From JBCCQH01 sp039024435 (GTDB taxonomy: Bacteria > Bacteroidota > Bacteroidia > J057 > JADKCL01): 64,000 nt of DNA. Below are positions 1 to 8,474 of this stretch, piece by piece. The notes below the pieces were generated by a model, which made no database searches, was not told the origin of the DNA, and worked only from the letters and a program-made list of their open reading frames with translations. The stretch's first letter is position 1. The number at the start of each line of letters is the position of its first letter. A program made the translations under genes and the position numbers. The DNA is taken from assembly GCA_039024435.1 (NCBI GenBank), contig JBCCQH010000022.1:1-64000 (forward strand), in the 5' to 3' direction.

Positions 1-129
1 CAGATTTTTTTGTCTCTCAAAGCTCATTTTGGAGTCCATAGCCAAAGCTATGGGCGAGAAAATAGCTGAAGAGAGGCGGAAAAAGATGCCATAGCAAAAT
101 CACAGGATTAAATTTAAACCGCCTCTTAG
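1..129. other. Edge region without a supported gene
   Basis: I see no convincing coding region here. A short inverted repeat, CCATAGC (36-42) and GCTATGG (47-53), with a four-base loop is visible, and AT-rich sequence follows. The stretch ends in TTAG, which is repeated on the other side of the MITE-like element that follows. Confidence 0.4.
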
Positions 130-397
130 TTCTACTTTGTCAAGTTAACAAAACACCAATCCGTCTTCGCCAACGCGCTAGGGCGCAGTGAGGAGATCGC
201 GATGACAATTGGGGAGGCATCTTTTACGTCGTGGGTTTCTTGATTCGGACTTGCACGGGGAAGTCACAGCGGGAAGCCGCACGGGGAAAGATCACTGCGT
301 ATTCCTCGCGATCTGCTCCTTGCTCCTTCGTCGTGCGTCGCGAAGACACAGATGAAGCAGATTGGGCAGAAATACAACCCTGACAAAGTAGAATTAG
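126..397. mobile_element. MITE-like element with 13-bp terminal inverted repeats and TTAG duplication
   Basis: TTCTACTTTGTCA at 130-142 is repeated in exact inverted form, TGACAAAGTAGAA, at 381-393. The 264-bp unit is flanked on both sides by TTAG (126-129 and 394-397), as expected of a target-site duplication. The inside has no ORF of plausible transposase size and contains imperfectly inverted blocks around GAGGAGATCGCG and CGCGATCTGCTCC, so the RNA or single strand could fold. The right-hand TTAG overlaps the stop codon of the GAP1-like gene. The terminal repeats and duplication are seen; non-autonomous transposition is inference. Confidence 0.65.
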
Positions 398-2232
398 CCT
401 CCAAACAGCCGCCGGAAAGCACCTTTTAATCCCGTAGCGTCCGGAACTGCATCCGCGATTTCGTCTTTCGTAAAGCCAAATTCGCGCAAGGCCCGAGGTT
501 GATGCCCCAGGCCGATGGCCAGGAGGCGCAAACAAGCCGCCCGCACTTTAAAGTCCTGCCCAAAGCGTGCAGCAACATTGCCCGAAGGGTGCAAAGCCGC
601 CTGTAGAAAAGGATAATTTGCCAGGCGATCCGGAGTGATCTGTGTCCGCAGGTTGGCCGCTTCTTTGATGGCGTGCTCGGGGATACCGAGCGTTTTGAGG
701 TAGTTTTCCAATACCCGCAACCAGTCGGGTTCCCCACCGCCAAAAGTAGCCGGTGGTTCTTTGCTGAGCAATTGGTTCAGCAGGGGATTTGTCAAGGGCT
801 TGAGCTGGGGCCAAAGCCGGGCCCGGAAATGGCGCTCCAACCGGGCGTAGACCGCATCCTCGCGGAGCAGATTGCGCAGATCATCGCCTTGGGCGAGGAC
901 TTGTACGACAAATTCGGGATCGTCCGCCAGGGAAGACCCGGCGGTGACCCGCAATACATCGAGGCGGGCTTCGTGGTCCAGGGCCGCAAAGGCACTGGCT
1001 TCCAGTGCGCCGCTCGTCCACATGCCGGCCAGCAGCTTGAGCGCCGGGCGGCCGGCGGCCACAATCCGGGTCGGGGGAGTTTCGGGAATGCCGCGCGGAC
1101 GAATTTTTTGCCGCAAGATGGCCCGTTCCAGCATATCCGCTAGGTCAGAAGCACGGTAATCGTGGACCAGGGTGTGCAGGCAGGTCTCAGGCGAATTTTC
1201 GCGGATCAGCAATTGCTTCCAGGCGGATGACCATTCGTCGGTCAGGCCCTGGCCCAGGTAAGATTTTACCAGTTCGGCATTGGCACGGGCAAATCCCGCA
1301 TCGGCGGGCAATCCCTCGGGCAGTGGGAGGTCATTTTCCAGGCTGAAGGCGAGCTCGCCCATCGCATCTACGTGGGACCAAGCCATTTTGGTGTCGAGGC
1401 AGGCCTCCACCCAGCGGGCAAAAGCCGTATTTGGGGCCAGTATCTCGGGATCGTCCTCGAACGTACCGAGGTGAAACCGCCCCGACTTCAGGTCCAGGAT
1501 GATCGGGTTGCCGGTGACCGGCGCATCGGCATCAAAGCCAAAGACCTTGAAAGGGGAGAATTGCATTTTCCCCCCGTCGAACCCAGAATCCCAGCCCAGT
1601 TGCCGGCGCATTTGCTCGGGAAAATAAGCGTAGATGCGGTCCAGTACCTTTTCTACTTCCCAAGGGACACCTTTGAGGACGAGTTCGGGAGCTGCATCCG
1701 GATGAGCAATGATTCGGCCCAGGAGGTTCAGCAGTTTCTTCTCCGCCTCGGACAGCGGGGTGGCTTCCGGAAGCGGTGGCGGGAGGTCACGTTCGTCCAG
1801 GTCCACGGGCGCGATGCCCCCGGTCTCCTCGTCGATCCAGGGCGCTTCGAGCATGACATCCAAGCTGAGAAAGCGATGCGCCTCCAGCTCCGAGGCCAAG
1901 GCCAATGGCCGCCGGTAGCGCCGCCAAAGTTCCGGCGGGATCAGAAAGCCCTGGCACATGAAAATTCCTCCCCGGCCGTATTCGTCGGTCTCTTCCGGAA
2001 GCGCGTCCAGGAAGTAAAGCACCTGGTAGGTCCGCCCCTTGATCTCCTGCCAGAAGACGACGTGTTTCGAGGAGACCGCATCGCCTTCCGGGCGGTGGAT
2101 GTAGGATTCCAGATCGATGGCTTCCGACTGATCGATCAATTCCAGCGGTAAAAAGGCCGATTGGAAGCCCGCCTTGTCCCAAGGGGAATACCGTTTGGAA
2201 AGTCGGGTATAGATGTACTGATGGACTTGCAT
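394..2232 (-). CDS. GTPase-associated protein 1 (GAP1)-like protein
   Basis: A soluble protein of 612 residues with no signal peptide or membrane segment. The N-terminus (MQVHQYIYTRL, then GFQSAFLPLELID, followed by a FWQEIKGRTYQVLYFLD strand block) resembles the GAP1 N-terminal domain of predicted GTPase-associated systems. The rest is mixed helical with no catalytic motif I recognise. The start at 2232 is preferred over the longer frame from 2319 because the extra residues overlap the GTPase gene and are low-complexity; from 2232 the spacing to the GTPase stop is only 5 bp. It is the last gene of the operon caspase -> GTPase -> GAP1. The family predicts a partner or regulator of the GTPase; the biochemical role is not shown. 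A MITE-like element abuts its stop codon. Confidence 0.7.
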   Translation of the reverse strand: MQVHQYIYTRLSKRYSPWDKAGFQSAFLPLELIDQSEAIDLESYIHRPEGDAVSSKHVVFWQEIKGRTYQVLYFLDALPEETDEYGRGGIFMCQGFLIPPELWRRYRRPLALASELEAHRFLSLDVMLEAPWIDEETGGIAPVDLDERDLPPPLPEATPLSEAEKKLLNLLGRIIAHPDAAPELVLKGVPWEVEKVLDRIYAYFPEQMRRQLGWDSGFDGGKMQFSPFKVFGFDADAPVTGNPIILDLKSGRFHLGTFEDDPEILAPNTAFARWVEACLDTKMAWSHVDAMGELAFSLENDLPLPEGLPADAGFARANAELVKSYLGQGLTDEWSSAWKQLLIRENSPETCLHTLVHDYRASDLADMLERAILRQKIRPRGIPETPPTRIVAAGRPALKLLAGMWTSGALEASAFAALDHEARLDVLRVTAGSSLADDPEFVVQVLAQGDDLRNLLREDAVYARLERHFRARLWPQLKPLTNPLLNQLLSKEPPATFGGGEPDWLRVLENYLKTLGIPEHAIKEAANLRTQITPDRLANYPFLQAALHPSGNVAARFGQDFKVRAACLRLLAIGLGHQPRALREFGFTKDEIADAVPDATGLKGAFRRLFGG

Positions 2233-2237
2233 GGCGA

Positions 2238-3278
2238 TTAGAGATTGGATTGTGGGGTCGATGGAGGGAGTGAGGGGGCAGCACGGCGAATTCTCGCCCA
2301 ACTCAGAAGGCGGCGCCAAAGATTGGGGAGAGGGACATCGGTGAGCTTGTTGCGGGAGAAGAGCAAGATCCAGATAAAGGGATCCAGTACCCGCAAGGGA
2401 GCCGGAGTACCGCTACCGGAGGGACCTTCCGCGCCGAGGGCGCTCACGATGGTGTAGCGCACTTCCCGGAAGCGGTCCCGGGCCATATTGGTGAAGCGGT
2501 GGCAACCCAAGGAATCGCGCAACCACTCTTCGATGTTGATCGAAATGACCGAAAGCATGGTCAGCTTGTCGTGCATTTCGGACATGTACCAGGCATCGGC
2601 ACCGCCGCGCAGCCAGTCTTTGAGTTCGGGGTCCATTTGCCCGAGCAGCAGGTCGGACTTGGTAAAAATGACGACCAGGCGCTGATCTTGCCCGATATTG
2701 GCGTTGAGGCGGTCTTCGGCAGCGCGGACATAGGTGTCGAGCAGGCGGCTCATTTCATCGTCCCGGCGCTCAGGATCACAATCGGGAATGCTGATGATCA
2801 GCAGTGCAACATCCGAATGGGCGACAAACGTCCCGGCGCGCTCGATCTGTTTGCCATTGGTGAAGACCTCGCCGGCGGTATCGTAAAATCCCACAAAGGC
2901 GTTGCCGAAGACAGGAATCGCGTGGTATTCCACCATGGCGGGGTTGGGAAAGTTGGCCGGGGTGGAATCGGGTAGACCGCCCTGTTCGAAAATCGGGACG
3001 TGCTGGTAGATGATGCGGCGGGTGTATTCGTCCAGTGCCGAATAATAATAATCGGGCCAGAATTCGGAAAATTTTTTCAGAACCGAAAAAAGGGAAGTAA
3101 GGTAGACGGTCTTGCCGTGTCCGGAGAATCCTACCACCCCGACGGTGGCTTGCAGGTGCTCGCTTTCGCGCAGGAGTACTTTGGGGATCAGGGTATTGCA
3201 GGAGGGGCAACGGTGGGTTCCGCGCCGCGCATCCCGGGTGTGTTTTTTAACTTCTTGGAGGCAATAGGGGCATCGCAT
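2238..3278 (-). CDS. Zinc-ribbon P-loop GTPase of a GAP1-type system
   Basis: A 346-residue protein. An N-terminal zinc ribbon has CPYC at residues 3-6 and CPSC at 24-27. The GTPase domain follows: P-loop GFSGHGKT at 50-57, G3 motif DTAGE near 133, and G4 motif TKSD at 206-209, which argues for guanine specificity. The C-terminus is proline-rich with a short hydrophobic patch (PFIWILLF) that could touch the membrane. It lies 9 bp after the caspase-like gene and 5 bp before the GAP1-like gene, so co-translation is likely. The family is known as a GTPase paired with GAP1 proteins. Acting as a nucleotide switch that controls a partner effector is inference from that context. Confidence 0.85.
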   Translation of the reverse strand: MRCPYCLQEVKKHTRDARRGTHRCPSCNTLIPKVLLRESEHLQATVGVVGFSGHGKTVYLTSLFSVLKKFSEFWPDYYYSALDEYTRRIIYQHVPIFEQGGLPDSTPANFPNPAMVEYHAIPVFGNAFVGFYDTAGEVFTNGKQIERAGTFVAHSDVALLIISIPDCDPERRDDEMSRLLDTYVRAAEDRLNANIGQDQRLVVIFTKSDLLLGQMDPELKDWLRGGADAWYMSEMHDKLTMLSVISINIEEWLRDSLGCHRFTNMARDRFREVRYTIVSALGAEGPSGSGTPAPLRVLDPFIWILLFSRNKLTDVPLPNLWRRLLSWARIRRAAPSLPPSTPQSNL

Positions 3279-3287
3279 CGCGGGCGA

Positions 3288-5582
3288 TCAACGGGCAATG
3301 AACAAGAAATCACTGCCGGGTTCATTGGAGCCGTACTCCCCAAAACGCGGCTCCGGCACCAGGCGCTCGAAGTACAGCAGCAGTTCGGCGAGGGTGATGA
3401 TCTGGTCTTCCCCGCCGTAGCTCCGCAAGGCTTCCAAGAATTTCCGAGTAAAGGGTGAATGTGCACCGGGTGTACCATCGGGGACGTACTCTTTGCCGCC
3501 GGAGGTGAGGTACTTGCGGGTTTTGAACTTGAGCTTCCGCTCGATGAATTCGGTGGGGGTGATTTCCTGAATGCCGCCGTTGAGTTCGCCGCGGTTGCCA
3601 CCCGAAGCGATGAAAGGATCGATCGTGCCCCCAAAGCATACGTCCATCACGAGGAAGGTATGCTTCGAAGGGATGTTGTTCACGATGGTACGCAGGCTGG
3701 AATGCGAGATGTAGGACTCATTGCCCTCGTCATTTTTGCGGGAATCGGTACACACGACGTAGCCTTCCCCGAAATCAGCATCAAACTTGCCGTGGCCGGC
3801 AAAGAAAATGAGCAACTGGTCGTTGGGGTCGAAGTCCCGGCGGGCGTATTCTTTGAGTTTTTTGAGGATATTGCGCTTGTCTTCTTCGATGACCAGTTCG
3901 GTGTTGAAGCCGTAGTTCTGTTCGAGTTCGCGGGCCATGGTCCGCGCGTCATTGATGGGATTGGTGAGGTCACTCCACTCGGCGTATTCATTGGTGGCAA
4001 AGAAGAGGGCGTAGTCGTTGCCGTTGCGCTCGATGGGCTTTTCCGGCAACTTGACCGATACGGAAATTGTCTTGCGCTTCACCATGCCGTCGGCGTTGCG
4101 GGCCATCAGTCGGATTTCGTTGACGCCGTTTTCCAGTTCAAACTCCTGATCGATGACCAGATCGTACTCGCCGGAGGCATCGCGGCGGGCCTGCATCGGG
4201 ACTTGTTTGTCATTGACGAGCAAGCGGATCCCGTTGAGCTTGCTGTCCGATTTGATCCCGGCCTTGATGGCCACTGATTTCTGGTCGATGGTGATGTTGC
4301 CGGAAGCGGGTTTCAGCAGGGCGATGACCGGCGCGGTGGCGGGAGTGGCTGGGGCCGTTTTTACTTCGCGGATTTCCTTTTCTGGGGTGGAAGCCACGGC
4401 GACCGGCGGCTTTTCGATGCGGCGCTCGCCCTCCCGAACCACAAACTGGTCAATGGCGATTTTGAGGTCGCCTTGCAGTACGAATCCAGCCCGCTTGCCG
4501 AGGAAGCCGTTGAACGGCAGTTGGGCCAGCCAGATATCATTCAGAAACAATTCCAGTTCGTCGCCCGATTTGCGGACCAACAGCTTGCTGGCGTTGTTGC
4601 GCAGCCCCAGGGACTGCCCGCTCGACGTCCAGTCGACCAATTTATCGACGCTGCTGCCATTGCGCTTGAACACGGCGTAAGAGCCAAAGTCTTTGATCAT
4701 GAAGATGTAGCTGTGCAGGGCGTCTTCGGCCCCCCAGACGATGCCGTAGCCCCGATTGGGGGAGCCGGAGATCGAACGCATGATCGCTTCAAACTCGAAG
4801 TCACGCGCTGTATTCAGCAGGATATCGTGGGTGAGGAAGGTGGCTTTTTGGCCTTCTTGCGGGCGAATGTAGAGTTTGCCGTTCCGCAGGATGGAGATCT
4901 GAGAATCGACCGGGGTGACACGCCAGCGCTGGGCGTCGTCATCGAAGGAATCGGCAAATACTTCGGTCATGGGCGGATTTTGCCGCACGATAAAGTTGTC
5001 GACCGCGATTTCCATCTTGCGGTTGATCACAAAGCCGATTTTATTGCCGGAGAGGCGCTGGGCGGGAATGCTGTGCAGGTATTTTCCGTTGGCGTAGAAG
5101 GTCATGATCTCCCCCAGCTTGCGGAAAGTCAGGCGATTGGGCTGGCCCTGGGGTTTCAGGACTCCCTCGGCGTGGGTAAAAGCGCGGATCTCCCGCTCTT
5201 CAAAATCTTTGTAGCGCACGATGCGGTACTCGCCGTCGCTGTTGATCAGATAGGCGTGGTAGTTGCCTTTGTCCAGGGCGCCCCACACCAGGCCGAATCC
5301 GTCTGCATTGTGGCCGAAGCTCTGGGTCAGTTCGGCGGAAACGGTGTGGTCGCGGTGGGTTTCAAATTCATCGAGGTGGAGGAGAAAAACGTCGCTGCTT
5401 TCCATTTGCCGGCGCTCCAGGCGGTAGACGCCATCTTCCACGGCGGCGTAAGTCTTGTCGTCATTGCTTTGCGGCCAGGTGCGGTGGTTGTCGGCAAATT
5501 GATCTTCGAGCAAGACTTGCTCCTGGGCTTGGACCAGGAATCCACCACAAATTAAAATGAGCAGTAAAGCAGCTTTTTTCAT
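3288..5582 (-). CDS. Exported caspase-like (C14) protease with two concanavalin-like N-terminal domains
   Basis: A protein of 764 residues starting at the ATG that precedes a clear signal peptide (MKKAALLLILICGGFLVQAQ). The longer frame from 5732 would bury that signal. Residues about 22-200 and 205-383 are two similar beta-rich domains of the LamG/DUF1080 type (DQFADN... and DSFDDD...). A proline/alanine linker and an Ig-like domain (about 420-512) follow, then a caspase-fold domain (522 to the end) with catalytic His597 in FFAGHG and Cys649 in MDVCFGG. Both active-site residues are present, so proteolysis is expected. It is the first gene of the caspase-GTPase-GAP1 operon. The exported location is surprising for an effector of a cytosolic GTPase. 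Substrate and activation are unknown. Confidence 0.85.
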   Translation of the reverse strand: MKKAALLLILICGGFLVQAQEQVLLEDQFADNHRTWPQSNDDKTYAAVEDGVYRLERRQMESSDVFLLHLDEFETHRDHTVSAELTQSFGHNADGFGLVWGALDKGNYHAYLINSDGEYRIVRYKDFEEREIRAFTHAEGVLKPQGQPNRLTFRKLGEIMTFYANGKYLHSIPAQRLSGNKIGFVINRKMEIAVDNFIVRQNPPMTEVFADSFDDDAQRWRVTPVDSQISILRNGKLYIRPQEGQKATFLTHDILLNTARDFEFEAIMRSISGSPNRGYGIVWGAEDALHSYIFMIKDFGSYAVFKRNGSSVDKLVDWTSSGQSLGLRNNASKLLVRKSGDELELFLNDIWLAQLPFNGFLGKRAGFVLQGDLKIAIDQFVVREGERRIEKPPVAVASTPEKEIREVKTAPATPATAPVIALLKPASGNITIDQKSVAIKAGIKSDSKLNGIRLLVNDKQVPMQARRDASGEYDLVIDQEFELENGVNEIRLMARNADGMVKRKTISVSVKLPEKPIERNGNDYALFFATNEYAEWSDLTNPINDARTMARELEQNYGFNTELVIEEDKRNILKKLKEYARRDFDPNDQLLIFFAGHGKFDADFGEGYVVCTDSRKNDEGNESYISHSSLRTIVNNIPSKHTFLVMDVCFGGTIDPFIASGGNRGELNGGIQEITPTEFIERKLKFKTRKYLTSGGKEYVPDGTPGAHSPFTRKFLEALRSYGGEDQIITLAELLLYFERLVPEPRFGEYGSNEPGSDFLFIAR

Positions 5583-5941
5583 TCCAAAGACGATTTTTTC
5601 TTTTCGGTACCGGACCTGGTTTTCCTCTGCCCCACGGTTGAATACCGGCCAAGTGTGCAAAGTGAAAGATACAACTTTTTTGGCGAATCTGTGGCAGTCG
5701 ATTGCGGTCGCATTGGCGGTAAAATGTTGCATTGCCGTAGGTTATCGTTGCTTAATTTTCCCAAGCGTTTGGTGCCCCGGGGCAGCGTTCAAGGATCCTG
5801 AGCCTATTCCATTGGACGCCATTTTTCCGAAAAACTGGCGGGGGAGGGAGCGTACTTTCAGATAGCAGCAGGGACGCCAAACCTGCAAAAGGTAAGGCGT
5901 CCCTGCCGATATACTTGCCGACGCACGCGTGGCGCTGCGGA
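5583..5941. other. Intergenic region between caspase and pseudo-caspase genes
   Basis: This 359-bp gap has no credible gene; the short frames are overlapping shadows. It contains the long hairpin at 5868-5906 and presumably the promoter of the caspase-GTPase-GAP1 operon, for which I could not fix a clear -7/-33 pair. Confidence 0.5.
5868..5906. repeat. Perfect 11-bp stem inverted repeat (hairpin)
   Basis: GCAGGGACGCC at 5868-5878 pairs with GGCGTCCCTGC at 5896-5906, and the 17-base loop has a further ACCT/AGGT pairing. It lies 35 bp after the stop codon of the pseudo-caspase gene in its direction of transcription. No T-run follows on either strand, so it may be an RNA 3'-end stabiliser or a binding site rather than a standard intrinsic terminator. 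Confidence 0.5.
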
Positions 5942-7924
5942 TCAGTTGACTTTGGCAACCGGCACTAGGCCGATGCCGCGCTTGACGTGGGCGGGTTTTT
6001 GGCCCCAGCTGGTCATGTCGAGGACGCGGTCGGCGACGTATTCGCTCAACTCGTCGACGGTCACGAAGCCATTTCCGTTGCCTTTCTCGTCGGCTTTGCC
6101 GGAAATGCCTTCGAGGAGGGCCTGGGCAAAGAAACTGCTGTTCTCGTTGATGCGCGCTTTTTGCTTGGAGCTGGTCGAACTCATAAAGATGCGGATGTCG
6201 TCGTCGGAGTTGATTACATCTTCAAAGTCATTTTTCACTTCATCGAGGTTGGCGGTGCCGACATCGGTGCTTTCTCCTTCTACTTCGTGGCTGGCGTCGA
6301 GGAAGTAGAGGGCCGGCGCATCGTAGCGGGAAATCTCTTCTAGGATCCAGCGGTTATCGATGGCGGAGGTTTCCAGTTCGGAACGTTCGCCTTTGACGTC
6401 GCTCGGCTTGAGGTAGAAATTGCCTTCCCACTCTTCCCCTTGACCGGCAAAGTAGATCAGTACGAGGTCCTCGGCGGCGGCGCGGCCTTTGATGCGGGTG
6501 ATGGCATCTTCAATGTTGGCTTTGGTCGCTTCCTTATCGGAGATGATTTGCGTTTTGACTTCGCCAAAGAGTTTGCCTTGCTGGGCGCTCAACGAGGACA
6601 CGATGGATTCGATGTCATTGCCGACATAGGGCAGGTCCAGGGCGTCGACGTCGTAGTCGGAGACCCCGATGGCGAGCACGTGCAGGTTGGAAACCTTGAT
6701 CTGGCGCTTGGGATTCTTGTAAGTGATGTAGCGTTCGCCGGAGGTAAACTTGCCGAGTTCGGTTTCCACTTCGAGGAAGACCGTGTTGTCCCCTTCGAGC
6801 AGCGGCAATTCTTCTTCCACGAAGAAGATGTTGCCTTCGCCTTTCTTTTGCAGGACCACGTTGCCGATTTCTTTTTTGGTGAGCTTGTGGTTCAGGCGAA
6901 GGGTGACACTCTTGATGTCGGGCATTTCCTGGCCCACCCCTGGCTTGAGGTCAAAGCGGATCGGGAGCAACGAGTCGGTCACCCGGGTATCCAGTTCGGG
7001 ATTGGACCACTGGACGATGACCGGCGTGCCGTAGCCGTAGCCACCGCCGTCCCAATCGCCACGCATGGCCAGCTTAGCGGGCTGGAACTTATCGTAGTAG
7101 AAATTGTTGATTTCGGCGGGAGCACCGTCGTGGCGCGATTTGATGTCCAAGCGGGCGAGGAGATCGGCATCGTTGTAGGCAAACTCCATCGAGCGGGCCA
7201 GAATCAGGTCACCGTCTTTGTTGGTGTACTGCTTGATGGTAGTGAGCCGCTCTCCTTCGTAGACGAAGGAAAACTGACCTTGCTTGCCCACGGATTGCAT
7301 TTGCATCTGTTCGAGGCGGTCGGCCTTATACAAATAGGTTGCCTTCATGCCGGGCATATTGACTCCGGTCAGCATACCGATTTCGTCGTAGGTATACTGA
7401 ATGTTTGTGGACTTGGTCACGATCCCTTTTTTGACGTGACTTACGCGGTTCAGCCGGTAGGAGGAATCGTACATCCCAATCAGTTCTTCCCCCGAGTCGG
7501 TATACTTGAGTACTGAGCGCTTGAGATCGCCCTTGCGGTCATAATAGAAGTAAAGCTCGGAGTCGAGGTTGCCGCCCACGGAGGCCGCGATGTGTTTGAG
7601 CCGTCCTTTGCGGTCATACTGGAGGACGCGGTCTTTGCCGCGGCTGTCTTCAAAGTGCGTGATGTTCCCGCTGGCATCGAACTCGATGAGCTGTTGGTAG
7701 GTGCCGGGGACATCGCCCTCATCCTGGATGCGGATCTTGCGCACGCCACCTTCGCGCCATGCTTGATGGATCTTTATCTGGTAGGGGACCAGTGCCAGTT
7801 GATCGAGCTTTTCAAGCGATTGGAGAAAGAGAAGATCGTTCTTGTCTTGGGCAGATAGCTGGCTGAATGAGAATCCGAGGCACATCATTACTGCCACGAG
7901 AACAATTCGATTCGTGCTTTTCAT
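5942..7924 (-). CDS. Exported pseudo-caspase with RHS/YD-like repeats
   Basis: A protein of 660 residues with a signal peptide (MKSTNRIVLVAVMMCLGF...), which sets the start at 7924. Residues about 75-285 contain repeated aromatic beta-hairpin motifs of the YD/RHS style (LQYDRKGRLK, FYYDRKGDLK, YTYDEIGMLT, FAYNDADLLA). An Ig-like domain is suggested around 310-402, and a caspase fold runs from about 412. Where active caspases have His and Cys, this protein has Gln495 (YFAGQG) and Ser545 (FLDASH). The fold is otherwise well kept (LAIGVSDYD, NDIESIVSSL), so this is a degenerate, probably non-proteolytic caspase homologue. It precedes the active caspase operon on the same strand by 359 bp. A decoy, scaffold or inhibitor role for the active caspase is inference. 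Confidence 0.8.
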   Translation of the reverse strand: MKSTNRIVLVAVMMCLGFSFSQLSAQDKNDLLFLQSLEKLDQLALVPYQIKIHQAWREGGVRKIRIQDEGDVPGTYQQLIEFDASGNITHFEDSRGKDRVLQYDRKGRLKHIAASVGGNLDSELYFYYDRKGDLKRSVLKYTDSGEELIGMYDSSYRLNRVSHVKKGIVTKSTNIQYTYDEIGMLTGVNMPGMKATYLYKADRLEQMQMQSVGKQGQFSFVYEGERLTTIKQYTNKDGDLILARSMEFAYNDADLLARLDIKSRHDGAPAEINNFYYDKFQPAKLAMRGDWDGGGYGYGTPVIVQWSNPELDTRVTDSLLPIRFDLKPGVGQEMPDIKSVTLRLNHKLTKKEIGNVVLQKKGEGNIFFVEEELPLLEGDNTVFLEVETELGKFTSGERYITYKNPKRQIKVSNLHVLAIGVSDYDVDALDLPYVGNDIESIVSSLSAQQGKLFGEVKTQIISDKEATKANIEDAITRIKGRAAAEDLVLIYFAGQGEEWEGNFYLKPSDVKGERSELETSAIDNRWILEEISRYDAPALYFLDASHEVEGESTDVGTANLDEVKNDFEDVINSDDDIRIFMSSTSSKQKARINENSSFFAQALLEGISGKADEKGNGNGFVTVDELSEYVADRVLDMTSWGQKPAHVKRGIGLVPVAKVN

Positions 7925-8210
7925 ACGAGGTGCTATTAAATTTTTGAGTGTGTTTAACTGCATGAAGAGGTGTACATTGAGTCGCTTACGCACATTTTTC
8001 AATTCGGGTTCGGCATCTTCCCAAAAACCGGGGCACATGTAAGATCACACCCCAGTTTGTGACCCGCAAGCGGCCAATTGATCGGCAAAAAGATGTCTTT
8101 CTGGGAAACAGCAGAAATACCGCCTCACATTACCTCGGTAAAATTACCAAAAATGCCTTGGGGATGAAAAAAGCATTATACAGGACAGTGTGGGGATAAC
8201 TTTTGTTGGA

Positions 8211-8264
8211 GAATTTTCAATTGCCTGATTTCCGATTTCCAATTGGCGCGTTCCGAACGCGCAA
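8211..8264. repeat. AT-rich CAATTG-type repeat with REP-like palindrome
   Basis: GAATTTTCAATTG at 8211 is followed by GATTTCCGATTTCCAATTG and then by the palindrome-like GCGCGTTCCGAACGCGC (8246-8262). The same 17-mer occurs as its reverse complement at 58533-58549, again next to an AATTG word. Related AT-rich words recur at 8364, 16897 and 42530. It looks like a small dispersed repeat family; mobility is inferred. Confidence 0.5.
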
Positions 8265-8363
8265 CCTTAGTTTAATGAAGGAACTTCCCGACCCTCGGTC
8301 CTTCCCATAGCCGCATGCAAATTTATCGATTTGAACACTGCGCGGCGAAGGATTGCTGGGTTG

Positions 8364-8474
8364 GAATTTTCAATTGCCCAATTTCCAATTGCTCGATTTC
8401 CAAAGCCACCTCGCCGCCGCCGACCGGAGGAAGGCCTCATCGAAAATCAGAAATCAATCCATTGAAAATCTGAC
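8364..8474. repeat. About 110-bp dispersed repeat abutting a stop codon
   Basis: The unit starts with GAATTTTCAATTG and ends with ATTGAAAATCTGAC, so its ends are imperfect inverted repeats. The next three bases are the stop codon of the TetR-like gene. A related unit with similar ends lies at 16897-17011, again touching a stop codon. Confidence 0.5.

Larger units (their letters stand above)
7925..8474. other. Intergenic region with dispersed repeats
   Basis: A 550-bp gap without a supported gene. It holds two AT-rich repeat units built from GAATTTTCAATTG and TTTCCAATTG words and a GC-rich palindrome, annotated separately. The promoter of the pseudo-caspase gene must lie here; I see no unambiguous -7 box. 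Confidence 0.5.

Noticed and set aside
4473..7516. Plus-strand frames inside the caspase-like genes
   Set aside because: They overlap genes with strong motifs on the other strand and show no domain of their own.
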